Shown: positions 1-8,592 of the stretch, in pieces
How the letters are laid out: each line of letters opens with the position of its first letter
Numbering within the stretch: the stretch's first letter is position 1
Assembly: GCA_963812505.1 (NCBI GenBank)
Contig: CAWEVM010000011.1
Coordinates: 42,357 to 106,356 of the forward strand
DNA: 64,000 bases
Origin: JAMXLO01 sp963812505
GTDB taxonomy: Bacteria > Pseudomonadota > Alphaproteobacteria > Acetobacterales > Acetobacteraceae
Direction of reading: 5' to 3'
The notes under the pieces: model-generated
What the model saw: the letters and a program-made list of their open reading frames with translations, nothing else
Database searches by the model: none
What the model was told of the DNA's origin: nothing
Translations under genes and position numbers: made by a program

Positions 1-387
1 ACGCCGCCGGGCACCACCGCGCCGTTCATCCGCAAACACATCTTCCCCGGCGGCTACACGCCCTCGCTCTCCGAAGTCTTCGCGGCCACCGAGCGGGTGG
101 GCCTCTGGGTTGCCGATATGGAAGTGCTGCGCCGCCATTACGATTACACGCTCCAGCACTGGCGCAACCGGTTTGCCGCAAACCGTGCCCAGGTGGTCGC
201 CATTTCCGACGAACGGTTCTGCCGCAAGTGGGAATACTATCTCGCTGCCGCACAGGTTGATTTCCGCAACGGTTCCAAGATGGTGTTCCAGCTGCTGCTG
301 TCCCAGCGGATCAATTCCGTGCCGATCACGCGCGACTTCATGATGGCCGGTGCCAAGAGCGAGATGAACCCGGGCAGTCCCATTTGA
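1..387 (+). CDS. Cyclopropane-fatty-acyl-phospholipid synthase family protein, C-terminal part
   Basis: The reading frame is open from the first base, so the 5' end lies outside the window; about 128 C-terminal residues are present. The stretch FIRKHIFPGGYTPSLSEV followed by a DYTLQHWRNRF segment matches the C-terminal third of SAM-dependent cyclopropane fatty acid synthases, which methylenate unsaturated acyl chains of membrane phospholipids. The tail (residues QLLLSQRINSVPITRDFM) is also typical of the family. The N-terminal SAM-binding motif is not visible, so I cannot exclude a related SAM methyltransferase of the same fold. A perfect 12-bp palindrome (390-401) follows the stop codon. Family assignment is good; the exact substrate is not proven. 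Confidence 0.85.
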   Translation, partial: TPPGTTAPFIRKHIFPGGYTPSLSEVFAATERVGLWVADMEVLRRHYDYTLQHWRNRFAANRAQVVAISDERFCRKWEYYLAAAQVDFRNGSKMVFQLLLSQRINSVPITRDFMMAGAKSEMNPGSPI

Positions 388-663
388 ACCGTGACGTCAC
401 GCTAACGATCGCGAATGCAAATGGCCTGAGCATGGGCCTGTTGCAAGTGGCCGAGCGGCCGAACTCGAGGCTACTGCATGACTGATGCGACTGCCGCACA
501 TCACGGCGGGTCAGACTGTGCGTTCGAGCGGATCGCCTCGGCGAAGGTGACCATCCGCCCGCGCCCCCCGTCCCACAGCGCGTGGCGCGACGCGTGCAAC
601 CCTAAACGGCCAAGAGGTCGGCAAGGTCGGGAGCGGTCATCCAACAGGGCCGCTGGTATCACC

Positions 664-1518
664 TCAGGCCGACTTCACTCCCAGCCGGCCGGCAAGGTCC
701 TGGATGAACTGCCAGGCGACGCGGCCCGAGCGCGCGCCGCGGGTCATTGACCATTCGATTGCCTCAGCGTGCAGGGCGTCGGTTTCGATCGGCAACTGCA
801 TGCTGGTGGCATAGCCGTCGACCATGGCGAAGTAGGTGTCCTGGTCGCAGTTGTGGAAACCGAGCCAGAGGCCGAAGCGGTCGGACAGCGACACCTTCTC
901 CTCGGTCGCCTCGGACGGATTGATGGCGGTGGCGCGCTCGTTCTCGATCATGTCGCGCGGCATCAGGTGGCGGCGGTTGGAGGTGGCGTAGAACAGCACG
1001 TTTTCGGGTCGCCCCTCGATGCCGCCCTCCAGGATCGACTTCAGCGCCTTGTAGTCGGAATCCTCGCGTTCAAATGACAGGTCGTCGCACAGAATCAGGC
1101 AGCGCCGCGGCTTGCCGCGCAGGACGTTCAGCAGCTCGGGCAGCGAACGGACGTCCTCGCGATGGATCTCCACCAGCGCCAGGCTGCCGGGCAGTTGGGC
1201 GTTGGTGACCGCGTGCACGGCCTTCACCAGCGATGACTTGCCCATGCCGCGCGCGCCCCACAGCATGGTGTTGTTCGCGGGCAGGCCGCGGGCGAAGCGC
1301 AGCGTGTTGTCGAGCAGAATCTGCTTCTGCCGCTCCACGCCTTGCAGCAGCGCGATATCCACGCGGGAGACTTTGGCAACAGGTGCCAGATGCGGCGGCA
1401 ATGGATGCCAGACGAAGGCGTCGGCCGTTGCAAGATCGACGGGCGCCGAAGGTGCCGGTGCCAAACGTTCCAGCGCTTCGGCGATGCGGCTGGCAAGCTC
1501 GATCAGGCGCTGGTCCAT
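664..1518 (-). CDS. DUF815-type AAA ATP-binding protein
   Basis: This 284-residue protein has a Walker A loop GARGMGKSS at residues 88-96 and a Walker B-like LILCDDLSFE around 141-150. It also has the ATSNRRHLMPRDM segment and the SDRFGLWLGF segment characteristic of the DUF815 family of P-loop ATPases. These are widespread in alphaproteobacteria, where they lie in genomes near yajC or sec genes; here yajC is about 1.8 kb away across a divergent ligase gene. Length is close to the family norm. The cellular role is not established; a chaperone-like or loader function would be a guess. The gene is co-directional with and 28 bp downstream of the acyl-CoA synthetase gene, so they may be co-transcribed. 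Confidence 0.88.
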   Translation of the reverse strand: MDQRLIELASRIAEALERLAPAPSAPVDLATADAFVWHPLPPHLAPVAKVSRVDIALLQGVERQKQILLDNTLRFARGLPANNTMLWGARGMGKSSLVKAVHAVTNAQLPGSLALVEIHREDVRSLPELLNVLRGKPRRCLILCDDLSFEREDSDYKALKSILEGGIEGRPENVLFYATSNRRHLMPRDMIENERATAINPSEATEEKVSLSDRFGLWLGFHNCDQDTYFAMVDGYATSMQLPIETDALHAEAIEWSMTRGARSGRVAWQFIQDLAGRLGVKSA

Positions 1519-1546
1519 CGCCCCCTTCTTAAGGGTAACTACTCGA

Positions 1547-3121
1547 CTAGACCAGCCGGTCGCGCCCGATCCAGTAGCGCTGGCGAACCTGCCGACGCAG
1601 CACCTTGCCGACCGGCGACAACGGCAACTCGGCGACGAAGCTGACCGTCTTCGGCGCCTTGTAGCTGCCGAGAAGCTGCTTCGCGTGGGCGATCAGTTCC
1701 TCCTCCGTCACGGTTGCGCCGTCGCGCAGGATGACCTCGGCATGCACTGCCTCGCCCCAATCCGGATGTGGAATGCCCACCACGGCGGACATCAGCACGG
1801 CAGGATGTTCGACCAGCGCGCCCTCGACCTCGATCGCGTAGACATTGAAGCCGCCGGTGATGATCATGTCCTTCTTGCGATCGACGATGAACAGATAGCC
1901 GTCCTCGTCGACATAGCCGATGTCGCCCGACATCCAGAAGCCGTTCTCGAACTCCGCAGCGGTGGCCTCGGGATTGCCGTAATAGCCGCCGATCGTCGCG
2001 CGCGTGCGCAGCCAGATCTCGCCGGTCTGGCCGGGGGGCAGCGGCTTGCCGTCGAGGTCGGCGATGATCAGTTCCACCCCCGCGGAGACGCGACCGGCGG
2101 AGGCGAGCCGGGCCCGTGCCGCCTCGGTGTCGGAGCGGTGCTCGTGCTTGCGGAGCGCCGAGACGAACATGATCGATTCGCTCGCGCCATAGAGCTGCAC
2201 GAAGATCTGGCCGAACTCCGCGACCAGGCGTTCGACCGCGGCGGGTGCGATCGGTGCCGCGCCGTAGACCATCGTGCGCAGGGACGAGAGGTCGTAGGTC
2301 TTGCTGCTGTTCATGTCGAGCAGCCGATAGAGCAACGTCGGCACCATCAGCGATTGCGTGATGCGCTCGCGCTGCACGGTCTCGCACCATTGGGTGAGAT
2401 CCGGCGCGTTGAGCGTGTAGGTCGCGCCGCCGCTGAAGAAAGTCGCGACAAACGGCATGAGGCTCGCGTGCGACATCGGCGTGAGTGCGAGGTATTTCGT
2501 GTCCTCGTCATAGGCGAGATCAGGCGTGAGATAGAAGCTGTCACGCATCGCCAGGAAATGGTCGATCGAATACATCGCGCACTTGCCCAGCGCCGTCGTG
2601 CCGCCGGTGAAGCGCAGGATTGCGATATGCTCGTGGACGTCGAGCTCGACGTCGTTGTCGGCGTCGGACGCCGCTTCCACCAGATCCCAGAAACAGGGCA
2701 CGTCGCGCGGCAGATCGGGCGAGCGGTCCATCGCCACCAGCAAGCAGCCGCGGCCGGCGAGCAGGTCGCGATACTGCGCGACGAGGCGCGTCTCGACGAA
2801 CACGAGTTTCGGTCTGACATGGTCGATCTGCCGCGCCTGCTCCTCGGGACTGTCCCGCAGATTGCTGAACACGACGGTCGCTGCCTGTTTGTAGATCGCC
2901 GGGAAGTGCAGCAGGCTTAGATTGTCGTTCTCCAGGATCAGCAGCACCTTGTCGCCTGCGCCGAGACCGAGCGCATGGCTCATCATGTGGGCGATCCGGT
3001 TGGTGAGGCGGTGGTACTCGGCATAGGTGTAGCGTCGGTCGCGCTCGACGTTCACGATGGCAAGGTTGTCCCTGAAGCGCAGCGCCATGGTCGACATGAC
3101 GCGGCTGAAGTTCATCTTCAT
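1547..3121 (-). CDS. AMP-dependent acyl-CoA synthetase/ligase (ANL superfamily)
   Basis: This 524-residue adenylate-forming enzyme carries the phosphate-binding loop TGGTTALGK (residues 172-180) and the YGASES motif (311-316). Further on are the SGDIGYVDEDGYLFIVDRKK hinge region and a C-terminal SPVGKVLRR carrying the adenylation lysine. These enzymes activate a carboxylic acid with ATP and load it onto CoA; fatty and aryl acids are the usual substrates, and the sequence does not tell which. The start is supported by a GGGAGGG Shine-Dalgarno about six bases upstream. It is divergent from yajC, with a 176-bp gap between them. It is full length. Confidence 0.9.
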   Translation of the reverse strand: MKMNFSRVMSTMALRFRDNLAIVNVERDRRYTYAEYHRLTNRIAHMMSHALGLGAGDKVLLILENDNLSLLHFPAIYKQAATVVFSNLRDSPEEQARQIDHVRPKLVFVETRLVAQYRDLLAGRGCLLVAMDRSPDLPRDVPCFWDLVEAASDADNDVELDVHEHIAILRFTGGTTALGKCAMYSIDHFLAMRDSFYLTPDLAYDEDTKYLALTPMSHASLMPFVATFFSGGATYTLNAPDLTQWCETVQRERITQSLMVPTLLYRLLDMNSSKTYDLSSLRTMVYGAAPIAPAAVERLVAEFGQIFVQLYGASESIMFVSALRKHEHRSDTEAARARLASAGRVSAGVELIIADLDGKPLPPGQTGEIWLRTRATIGGYYGNPEATAAEFENGFWMSGDIGYVDEDGYLFIVDRKKDMIITGGFNVYAIEVEGALVEHPAVLMSAVVGIPHPDWGEAVHAEVILRDGATVTEEELIAHAKQLLGSYKAPKTVSFVAELPLSPVGKVLRRQVRQRYWIGRDRLV

Positions 3122-3297
3122 GCGAGCCCTCCCTGGCGTTTCCCGGTGATGCGGGTATTGCCGGCAGCGTCGGATGAATCGGTTGGGGTTGCAACGACAA
3201 TCGTCGCTGGTCGATCGCTGCGGGTCGGGACAGCTTGACGGGAAGGGGGCGGAAAGTATGGTCCCGTCACAATCCAGGCAACTCAGGAACTCAGGTG

Positions 3298-3675
3298 ATG
3301 CTCATCTCCCCCGCCTACGCGCAGGACGTGACCGGCATGTTCGGCAGCGCCACGCAGTTCCTGCCGCTGGTGCTGATCTTTGTGGTGTTCTACTTCCTGC
3401 TCATTCGGCCGCAGCAGCAGAAGGCGAAGGAGAACCGCCAGATGATCTCGGCACTGAAGCGCGGCGACCGGGTGGTGACCGGCGGCGGCATCATCGGCAC
3501 GGTGCAGCGCGTGCCGATGGTCTCGGACAAGGATGGCAAGCAGGTCGCGTCCAGCGAGATCGAGGTGGAGATCGCACCCAACATCCGCGTCACGGTGCTG
3601 CGCGACACGATCTCCAGCGTGGTGCGGCCGACCGCTGCGAATGATCCCCGCCCGGTGAAGGAGAAGGCGGGCTAG
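3298..3675 (+). CDS. yajC: Preprotein translocase subunit YajC
   Basis: The 125-residue protein has a short N-terminus with the Ala-Tyr-Ala-Gln signature (SPAYAQDVTG). One transmembrane helix LVLIFVVFYFLLIRP follows, then the hallmark RPQQQKAKENRQMI and a cytoplasmic domain with LKRGDRVVTGGGIIGTV. YajC associates with SecDF-YidC in the inner membrane. I chose the ATG at 3298 because the family begins just before the helix; an upstream in-frame ATG at 3235 would add 21 unlike residues. secD and secF do not follow; the next genes are sodB (convergent) and others, so the usual yajC-secDF operon is not present here. Confidence 0.95.
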   Translation: MLISPAYAQDVTGMFGSATQFLPLVLIFVVFYFLLIRPQQQKAKENRQMISALKRGDRVVTGGGIIGTVQRVPMVSDKDGKQVASSEIEVEIAPNIRVTVLRDTISSVVRPTAANDPRPVKEKAG

Positions 3676-3683
3676 GGCCAGCC

Positions 3684-3762
3684 ATTGTCATGCGCGGCGA
3701 CGGAGCAATCTCGTCCAGCGGAGCGGGGGATTGCTTCGTCGCTGCGCTTCTCGCAATGACAG
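3684..3762. repeat. Imperfect palindromic repeat of the 'GTCATTGCGAG' type
   Basis: The two halves (about 3684-3712 and 3729-3762) are near-inverted copies: read on the minus strand each contains TGTCAT, then a GCGACGAAGCAATC-like core. Elements of this type are scattered through intergenic regions of many alphaproteobacteria. This copy lies in the convergent gap between yajC and sodB. It may act as an mRNA-end structure, but that is inference. Confidence 0.65.
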
Positions 3763-3769
3763 GACGAAT

Positions 3770-3793
3770 AGGGGAGCGCACTCGCGCTCCCCT
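3770..3793. terminator. Bidirectional hairpin terminator between yajC and sodB
   Basis: A perfect 10-bp stem (AGGGGAGCGC at 3770-3779 pairs with GCGCTCCCCT at 3784-3793) closes a four-base loop ACTC. It lies midway between two convergent stop codons, at 3675 and 3806. There is no long T run, which is common for terminators in high-GC genomes. Confidence 0.7.
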
Positions 3794-3805
3794 GACACAG
3801 GCTGA

Positions 3806-4414
3806 CTACGCCGCCTTCAGCTGCGCTTCGGCGTATTCGTAGTTCGCCAAGTTATCGATCCAGTTCTGGAGGTAGTCAGGGCGGACGTTGCGGAAGTCGA
3901 GGTAGTAGCTGTGCTCCCACACGTCGCAGCCGAGCAGCACCTTGCCCTCGCCGGTGGCGAGCGGGTTGGAGCCGTTCGGCGAACGCGTCACCTTCAGCTT
4001 TCCGTCGGAGGCGAGCACCAACCAAACCCAGCCCGAGCCGAACTGACCGACCCCGCCGGCCTTGAATGCGTCCTTGAACTTCGCCACACCGCCGAAGTCC
4101 TCGGTGATCTTCTTCTCCAGCGCGCCGGGGATCTTGCCGCCGTTCGGGCTCATGTTCTGCCAGAACAGGATGTGGTTCCAATGCTGGCCGGCATTATTGA
4201 ACACCGGCGCCATGTCCGGCTTGTTGTGTGACAGCTTGACGATGTCCTCGAGCGACTTGCCCTGCAGGTTGGGGTCCTTCTCGACGAAGCCGTTCAGCGC
4301 CGTCACATAGGCTTGGTGGTGCTTGCCGTGATGGAGCTCCAGGGTTTCCTGGCACATCCGTTTTGCCGCGAGGGCGGACGTGGAATAGGGAAGCGAGGGA
4401 AGTTCGAAAGCCAT
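3806..4414 (-). CDS. sodB: Superoxide dismutase, Fe type
   Basis: This 202-residue protein converts superoxide to oxygen and peroxide. The metal ligands are visible: the first His in LELHHGKHHQAY, a His in NAGQHWNHILFW, and the Asp and His of GCDVWEHSYYLDF. The Gln in AGQHWNH is at the position that favours the iron form over the manganese form. No signal peptide is seen, so it is cytoplasmic. A GGAGGA ribosome site sits six bases before the ATG. It is full length and convergent with yajC, with a shared hairpin terminator. Confidence 0.95.
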   Translation of the reverse strand: MAFELPSLPYSTSALAAKRMCQETLELHHGKHHQAYVTALNGFVEKDPNLQGKSLEDIVKLSHNKPDMAPVFNNAGQHWNHILFWQNMSPNGGKIPGALEKKITEDFGGVAKFKDAFKAGGVGQFGSGWVWLVLASDGKLKVTRSPNGSNPLATGEGKVLLGCDVWEHSYYLDFRNVRPDYLQNWIDNLANYEYAEAQLKAA

Positions 4415-4534
4415 GGAGTGTCCTCCGCTGGTTGCAGTGATGCGATGCCGTTCGCCGGGAGTGGCCTTTAGCTATGACCGGGCCTGGAACGCGTCAAGCT
4501 GGCACGGGTTGAGGACAGACGCCACCTTGGGCAG

Positions 4535-5305
4535 ATGAACGAGGCGATCGCCGCGCTGGTTCGTCGGCATGATCCGGATCGGTTTCTGACCGCTCTGTTC
4601 GCGCCGCCCGACAGGCGCGATGCACTGCTCACGCTCTATGCGTTCAATCACGAGCTGGCTCGCGCGCGTGAGGTGGTGTCGGAGCCGCCGCTCGCGCTGA
4701 TCCGGCTGCAGTGGTGGCGCGAGGTCATCGAGGGCGCGCATCGCCGCCATGAGGTGGCCGAACCGCTGCGCGCCGCGGTCGATGCCGGCGAACTCGATCG
4801 CGGCGATCTGCTGCGGCTGATCGATGCGCGTGAGGCCGAGGCGGAACCGGCATTCCAGACCATGATCGAGTGGCGCGACTATCTGCTCGCGGGTGCCGGC
4901 GGCGTGGCGGTGGCCGCAGGGCGTCTGCTCGGCGCCCCCGATCCGGAGATCCTGCGGCCACTGGGGGCCGCTTATGGCATCGCGGGTCTGCTCCGCAGCA
5001 TTCCCGCGCACAGTCGCCAAGGCCGTTGCCTGCTGCCGGCGGACATATTGGCGGAGCATGGTCTGACGCCTGAGGGCCTCATCGCCGAGCCATCCGCTGT
5101 GGCAGCGCGAGCCATCGCGCGGCGTCTTGCCCACGAAGGATTGATGCTGCTTAGGCGAATGCGGCTGCCGAGGAGAGCCATCGCGGCGGGTCTGCCTGCT
5201 GTGCTGGCGAGACGTGACCTCCGACGGATTTCGGCGCTGCCACCCCAGCGCGGCCTTACCGATCGGCTGGCCGTCACGTTCGCCGGTATTGCCGCGCGCG
5301 TCTGA
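4535..5305 (+). CDS. Squalene/phytoene synthase family protein
   Basis: This 256-residue, all-helical protein starts with the family's LYAFNHELARARE segment. It continues with LIRLQWWREVIEGA and a later YGIAGLLRSIPAHSRQGRCLLPAD segment, all matching the isoprenyl-diphosphate head-to-head condensing fold. It resembles the short alphaproteobacterial and mitochondrial NDUFAF6-like branch more than true squalene or phytoene synthases. The aspartate-rich DxxxD motifs are poorly kept; for example FNHELARARE has only one acidic residue in the first site. A catalytic role in hopanoid or carotenoid synthesis is therefore doubtful, and no other isoprenoid genes adjoin it. Confidence 0.82.
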   Translation: MNEAIAALVRRHDPDRFLTALFAPPDRRDALLTLYAFNHELARAREVVSEPPLALIRLQWWREVIEGAHRRHEVAEPLRAAVDAGELDRGDLLRLIDAREAEAEPAFQTMIEWRDYLLAGAGGVAVAAGRLLGAPDPEILRPLGAAYGIAGLLRSIPAHSRQGRCLLPADILAEHGLTPEGLIAEPSAVAARAIARRLAHEGLMLLRRMRLPRRAIAAGLPAVLARRDLRRISALPPQRGLTDRLAVTFAGIAARV

Positions 5306-5308
5306 CGC

Positions 5309-5488
5309 TTACAGTCCTTGCTTGACCTTGTCGGCGCTGTTGGTCACCGCTTTGCCCGTCGCGCTGACGTCCTGACCGAGACCCGCGGTGGTATTGCAGC
5401 CACCGAGTGTGATCACGGAGCCTGACAAAACCAACATTGCCAATAGCGCACTGAGCAGGTTCCAACGCCTGTAAGCGAAGTCCTTCAT
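5309..5488 (-). CDS. Entericidin-like small lipoprotein
   Basis: The 59-residue product has an N-terminal hydrophobic signal and a lipobox LGGC with the lipidated Cys at residue 31. A short polar tail NTTAGLGQDVSATGKAVT follows, the exact architecture of the entericidin A/B family. These are tiny membrane lipoproteins linked to stress and cell lysis in Escherichia coli; in alphaproteobacteria their role is unclear. The ATG at 5488 is chosen because it places the basic residues and helix correctly; an in-frame start 13 codons upstream adds unlike sequence. The gene is convergent with the squalene-synthase-like gene, with only three bases between stops. Confidence 0.88.
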   Translation of the reverse strand: MKDFAYRRWNLLSALLAMLVLSGSVITLGGCNTTAGLGQDVSATGKAVTNSADKVKQGL

Positions 5489-5556
5489 ATCGGTTTCCCC
5501 TGTTGGTTCATGGCAACATCCTACCAAAGGATCGTTGCGGCCTCAATGGCAGTAGA

Positions 5557-8430
5557 TCAGGCGCGGCGGCGTGCTTTCTGCCGCGTTGTCGCGCGCATCA
5601 GCAGCGGCGACAGGAAGCGGCCGGTGTAGCTGTTGGGGTGTGCGGCGATATCCTCAGGGGTACCCTCCGCCACGATGCGACCGCCGCCATCGCCGCCCTC
5701 GGGACCGAGATCGAGAATCCAATCTGCGGTCTTGATCACTTCCAGATTGTGCTCGATCACCACGACTGTATTGCCCTGATCGACGAGAGCGTGCAGCACC
5801 TCCAACAGCTTGCGTACGTCCTCGAAGTGAAGACCGGTGGTGGGCTCATCCAAGATGTACAACGTGCGGCCCGTGGCACGGCGCGCCAGTTCTTTCGACA
5901 GCTTGATCCGCTGCGCCTCGCCGCCCGACAGCGTGGTGGCCTGCTGCCCGAGCGCTATGTAGCCAAGCCCCACCTGCTGGAGGATGCGCAGCCTGTCGTG
6001 GATGCGCGTCTGAGCACTGAAATACGGCACCGCCTCGTCGACCGTCATCGCGAGGACCTCGGCGATCGACTTGTCGCGGAACTTGATTTCGAGCGTCTCG
6101 CGATTGTAGCGCTGGCCCTTGCAGACATCGCAGCGGACATAGACGTCGGGCAGGAAGTGCATCTCGATCTTCAGCACGCCGTCGCCCTGGCACGCCTCGC
6201 AGCGCCCGCCCTTCACGTTGAAGCTGAAGCGCCCCGGCTTGTAGCCACGCGCGCGCGACTCCGGCAGTTCGGCAAACCAATCGCGGATCGGTGCGAACAG
6301 GTCGGTGTAGGTGGCGGGATTGGAGCGCGGCGTGCGACCGATCGGTGACTGGTCGATATCGATGATCTTGTCTAGCAGTTCGAGGCCTTCGATGTGATCG
6401 TGCGGCGCCGGTACCTCGCCCGCGCCCATCAATCGCCGCGCTGTGGCTTTGTACAGCGTGTCCACGACAAGCGTTGACTTGCCACCGCCTGACACGCCGG
6501 TGACGCAGGTGAAGGTGCCGAGCGGAAAGCCCGCGCTGATCGATTTCAGGTTGTTGCCGCGCGCATTCACCACGCGGAGAATGCGATCCTTCTGCATCGG
6601 ACGGCGCATGACAGGTACGTCGATGCGCCTGCGCCCTGCGAGATAATCGCCAGTCAGCGACTTTGGATTTGCCGACACCTCCGCCGGCGTTCCTTCCGCG
6701 ACCACGCGTCCGCCGTCGATGCCGGCGGCTGGACCCATGTCGATCAGATGATCCGCCGCGCGGATCGCCTCCTCGTCATGTTCCACGACAAGAACGGTAT
6801 TGCCGAGGTCGCGGAGCCGGCGCAGCGTGCCGAGCAGGCGTTCGTTGTCGCGCTGATGCAGGCCGATCGACGGTTCGTCGAGCACGTAAAGCACGCCGGT
6901 GAGGCCGGAGCCGATCTGGCTGGCCAAACGAATGCGCTGGCTCTCACCGCCCGACAGCGTGGCGGAACTGCGTGACAGCGTGAGATAGTCGAGCCCGACA
7001 TCGACGAGGAATTGCAGGCGTTCGCAGATCTCGCGGAGGATGCGTCGCGCGATTTCCTGCCGCTGCGGCGTCATTGTGTCGATCACGGTTTCGAACCACG
7101 CCGCCGCCGAACGGATCGACAACTCTGATGCCTCGGCGATGTTCCTGCCGCCGACGCGAACTGCCAGCGACTCCGGCTTGAGTCGCGCGCCGTTACATAC
7201 AGCGCAGGGTTTCTCTGCCTGGTAGCGCGACAGTTCCTCGCGCACCCAGACGCTGTCGGACTCCTGATAGCGTCGTTGCAGGTTGCGCACCACGCCTTCG
7301 AACGGCTTGGTCACCGTGTAGGCGCGCACGCCGTCCTTGTAGGTGAACGCCACGGGCTCATCGCCGGTGCCGTTCAGGATCGCATCGCGCACCTTCGCCG
7401 GCAGGTCCTGCCATGCGTCACTCGTCCTCACCTTGAAGTGGCGCGCGAGGCTTTGCAGCGTCTGGTCGTAATAGGGACTCTGCGCGCCGGTCCATGGCAT
7501 GACTGCGCCACCGGCGAGTGACAGCCGCTCGTCCGGAACCACCAGTTCAGGGTCGAAGAAGCTTTCCACGCCGAGGCCGTCACACGCAGGGCATGCGCCG
7601 TGCGGCGAGTTGAAGCTGAACAGGCGCGGCTCGATCTCCTCGATCGAGAAGCCCGACACCGGACAGGCGAAGCGCGACGAGAAAACCGTGCGGTCGGGGG
7701 TGTCCCCTTTGGCATCGGCGTTCTCGGCATAGACAATGCCGTCGGACAGTGCGAGCGCGGTCTCGAAACTGTCGGCCAGCCGCGGCGCGATGCCGTCGCG
7801 CACCACGATGCGGTCCACCACCGCCTCGATTTCGTGCTTGATCTTGCGGTTCAGCGAGGGGACTTCACCGATCTCGTACAGCTTGCCGTCCACCTTCACG
7901 CGGGTGAAGCCGCGGCGCTGCAACTCCGCCAGTTCCTTGCGGTATTCGCCCTTGCGATCGCGGACCACGGGCGCAAGCAGCAACAAACGCGTGCCCTCCG
8001 GCATCGCCATCACGCGGTCCACCATCTGCGACACGGTCTGCGCCTCGATCGGCAGGCCGGTGGCCGGCGAGTAGGGCACGCCGGTGCGCGCCCACAACAG
8101 GCGCATGTAGTCGTGGATCTCTGTCACCGTGCCGACCGTGGAGCGCGGATTGCGGCTGGTGGTCTTCTGCTCGATCGAGATCGCCGGCGACAGGCCCTCG
8201 ATCGAATCGACGTCCGGCTTGCCCATCAGTTCGAGGAACTGCCGCGCGTATGCCGACAGCGACTCGACGTAACGGCGTTGGCCCTCGGCGTAGATGGTGT
8301 CGAACGCCAGTGACGACTTGCCGGAGCCGGACAGGCCGGTGATCACAGTCAGCCGGTCACGCGGGATGACCACATCCACGTTCTTCAGATTGTGCTCGCG
8401 CGCGCCGCGAACGTGGATGGAGCCGGCCAT
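5557..8430 (-). CDS. uvrA: UvrABC excinuclease subunit A
   Basis: This 957-residue protein is the damage-recognition ATPase of nucleotide excision repair. It has two ABC ATPase halves: the first Walker A GLSGSGKSS is near residue 35 and the second GVSGGGKST lies in the C-terminal half. Both ABC signatures (TLSGGESQRIRLA and TLSGGEAQRIKLS) are present. Zinc-binding cysteine pairs are seen in CPACDGLG, CAVCNGARL and CEACQGDG/CDVCKGQRY. Length is standard. It is divergent from ssb, and a LexA-type box lies between them about 20 bp upstream of its start, so SOS induction is expected. Confidence 0.98.
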   Translation of the reverse strand: MAGSIHVRGAREHNLKNVDVVIPRDRLTVITGLSGSGKSSLAFDTIYAEGQRRYVESLSAYARQFLELMGKPDVDSIEGLSPAISIEQKTTSRNPRSTVGTVTEIHDYMRLLWARTGVPYSPATGLPIEAQTVSQMVDRVMAMPEGTRLLLLAPVVRDRKGEYRKELAELQRRGFTRVKVDGKLYEIGEVPSLNRKIKHEIEAVVDRIVVRDGIAPRLADSFETALALSDGIVYAENADAKGDTPDRTVFSSRFACPVSGFSIEEIEPRLFSFNSPHGACPACDGLGVESFFDPELVVPDERLSLAGGAVMPWTGAQSPYYDQTLQSLARHFKVRTSDAWQDLPAKVRDAILNGTGDEPVAFTYKDGVRAYTVTKPFEGVVRNLQRRYQESDSVWVREELSRYQAEKPCAVCNGARLKPESLAVRVGGRNIAEASELSIRSAAAWFETVIDTMTPQRQEIARRILREICERLQFLVDVGLDYLTLSRSSATLSGGESQRIRLASQIGSGLTGVLYVLDEPSIGLHQRDNERLLGTLRRLRDLGNTVLVVEHDEEAIRAADHLIDMGPAAGIDGGRVVAEGTPAEVSANPKSLTGDYLAGRRRIDVPVMRRPMQKDRILRVVNARGNNLKSISAGFPLGTFTCVTGVSGGGKSTLVVDTLYKATARRLMGAGEVPAPHDHIEGLELLDKIIDIDQSPIGRTPRSNPATYTDLFAPIRDWFAELPESRARGYKPGRFSFNVKGGRCEACQGDGVLKIEMHFLPDVYVRCDVCKGQRYNRETLEIKFRDKSIAEVLAMTVDEAVPYFSAQTRIHDRLRILQQVGLGYIALGQQATTLSGGEAQRIKLSKELARRATGRTLYILDEPTTGLHFEDVRKLLEVLHALVDQGNTVVVIEHNLEVIKTADWILDLGPEGGDGGGRIVAEGTPEDIAAHPNSYTGRFLSPLLMRATTRQKARRRA

Positions 8431-8449
8431 GCCGCGTGGTCCTATACTT

Positions 8450-8464
8450 GTTCTTGAGATGTTC
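8450..8464. promoter_or_regulatory. LexA (SOS) box in the uvrA-ssb intergenic region
   Basis: GTTC (8450-8453), seven bases, then GTTC (8461-8464) is an exact match to the alphaproteobacterial LexA operator GTTC-N7-GTTC. It lies 19 bp upstream of the uvrA start and in the divergent gap shared with ssb, the same arrangement as the LexA-controlled uvrA-ssb region of other proteobacteria. Confidence 0.8.
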
Positions 8465-8592
8465 TCGTCTTATATGGCAATTTTCAAGGGTCTTGGAAAG
8501 GTCTGTTAAGCGACTCCGACCAGGATGGCCCATAGGATGGCAGCGTGTTGGAGCGGGGGCTAGAGTGCCTCCTTTGATAGGGGATTGAAGCG

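Noticed and set aside
390..401. Perfect 12-bp palindrome CGTGACGTCACG after the CFA-like gene
   Set aside because: Could be an operator, but it follows a stop codon with no gene start nearby and is short enough to arise by chance.
478..750. Plus-strand frame of 90 codons between the CFA tail and the DUF815 gene
   Set aside because: No ribosome site, composition like random GC-rich sequence, and it runs into the DUF815 gene antisense.
1112..2920. Long plus-strand open frame opposite the acyl-CoA synthetase gene
   Set aside because: It is antisense to a clear ANL-family gene and encodes Arg/Ala/Asp-rich sequence without motifs, as expected of a high-GC shadow frame.
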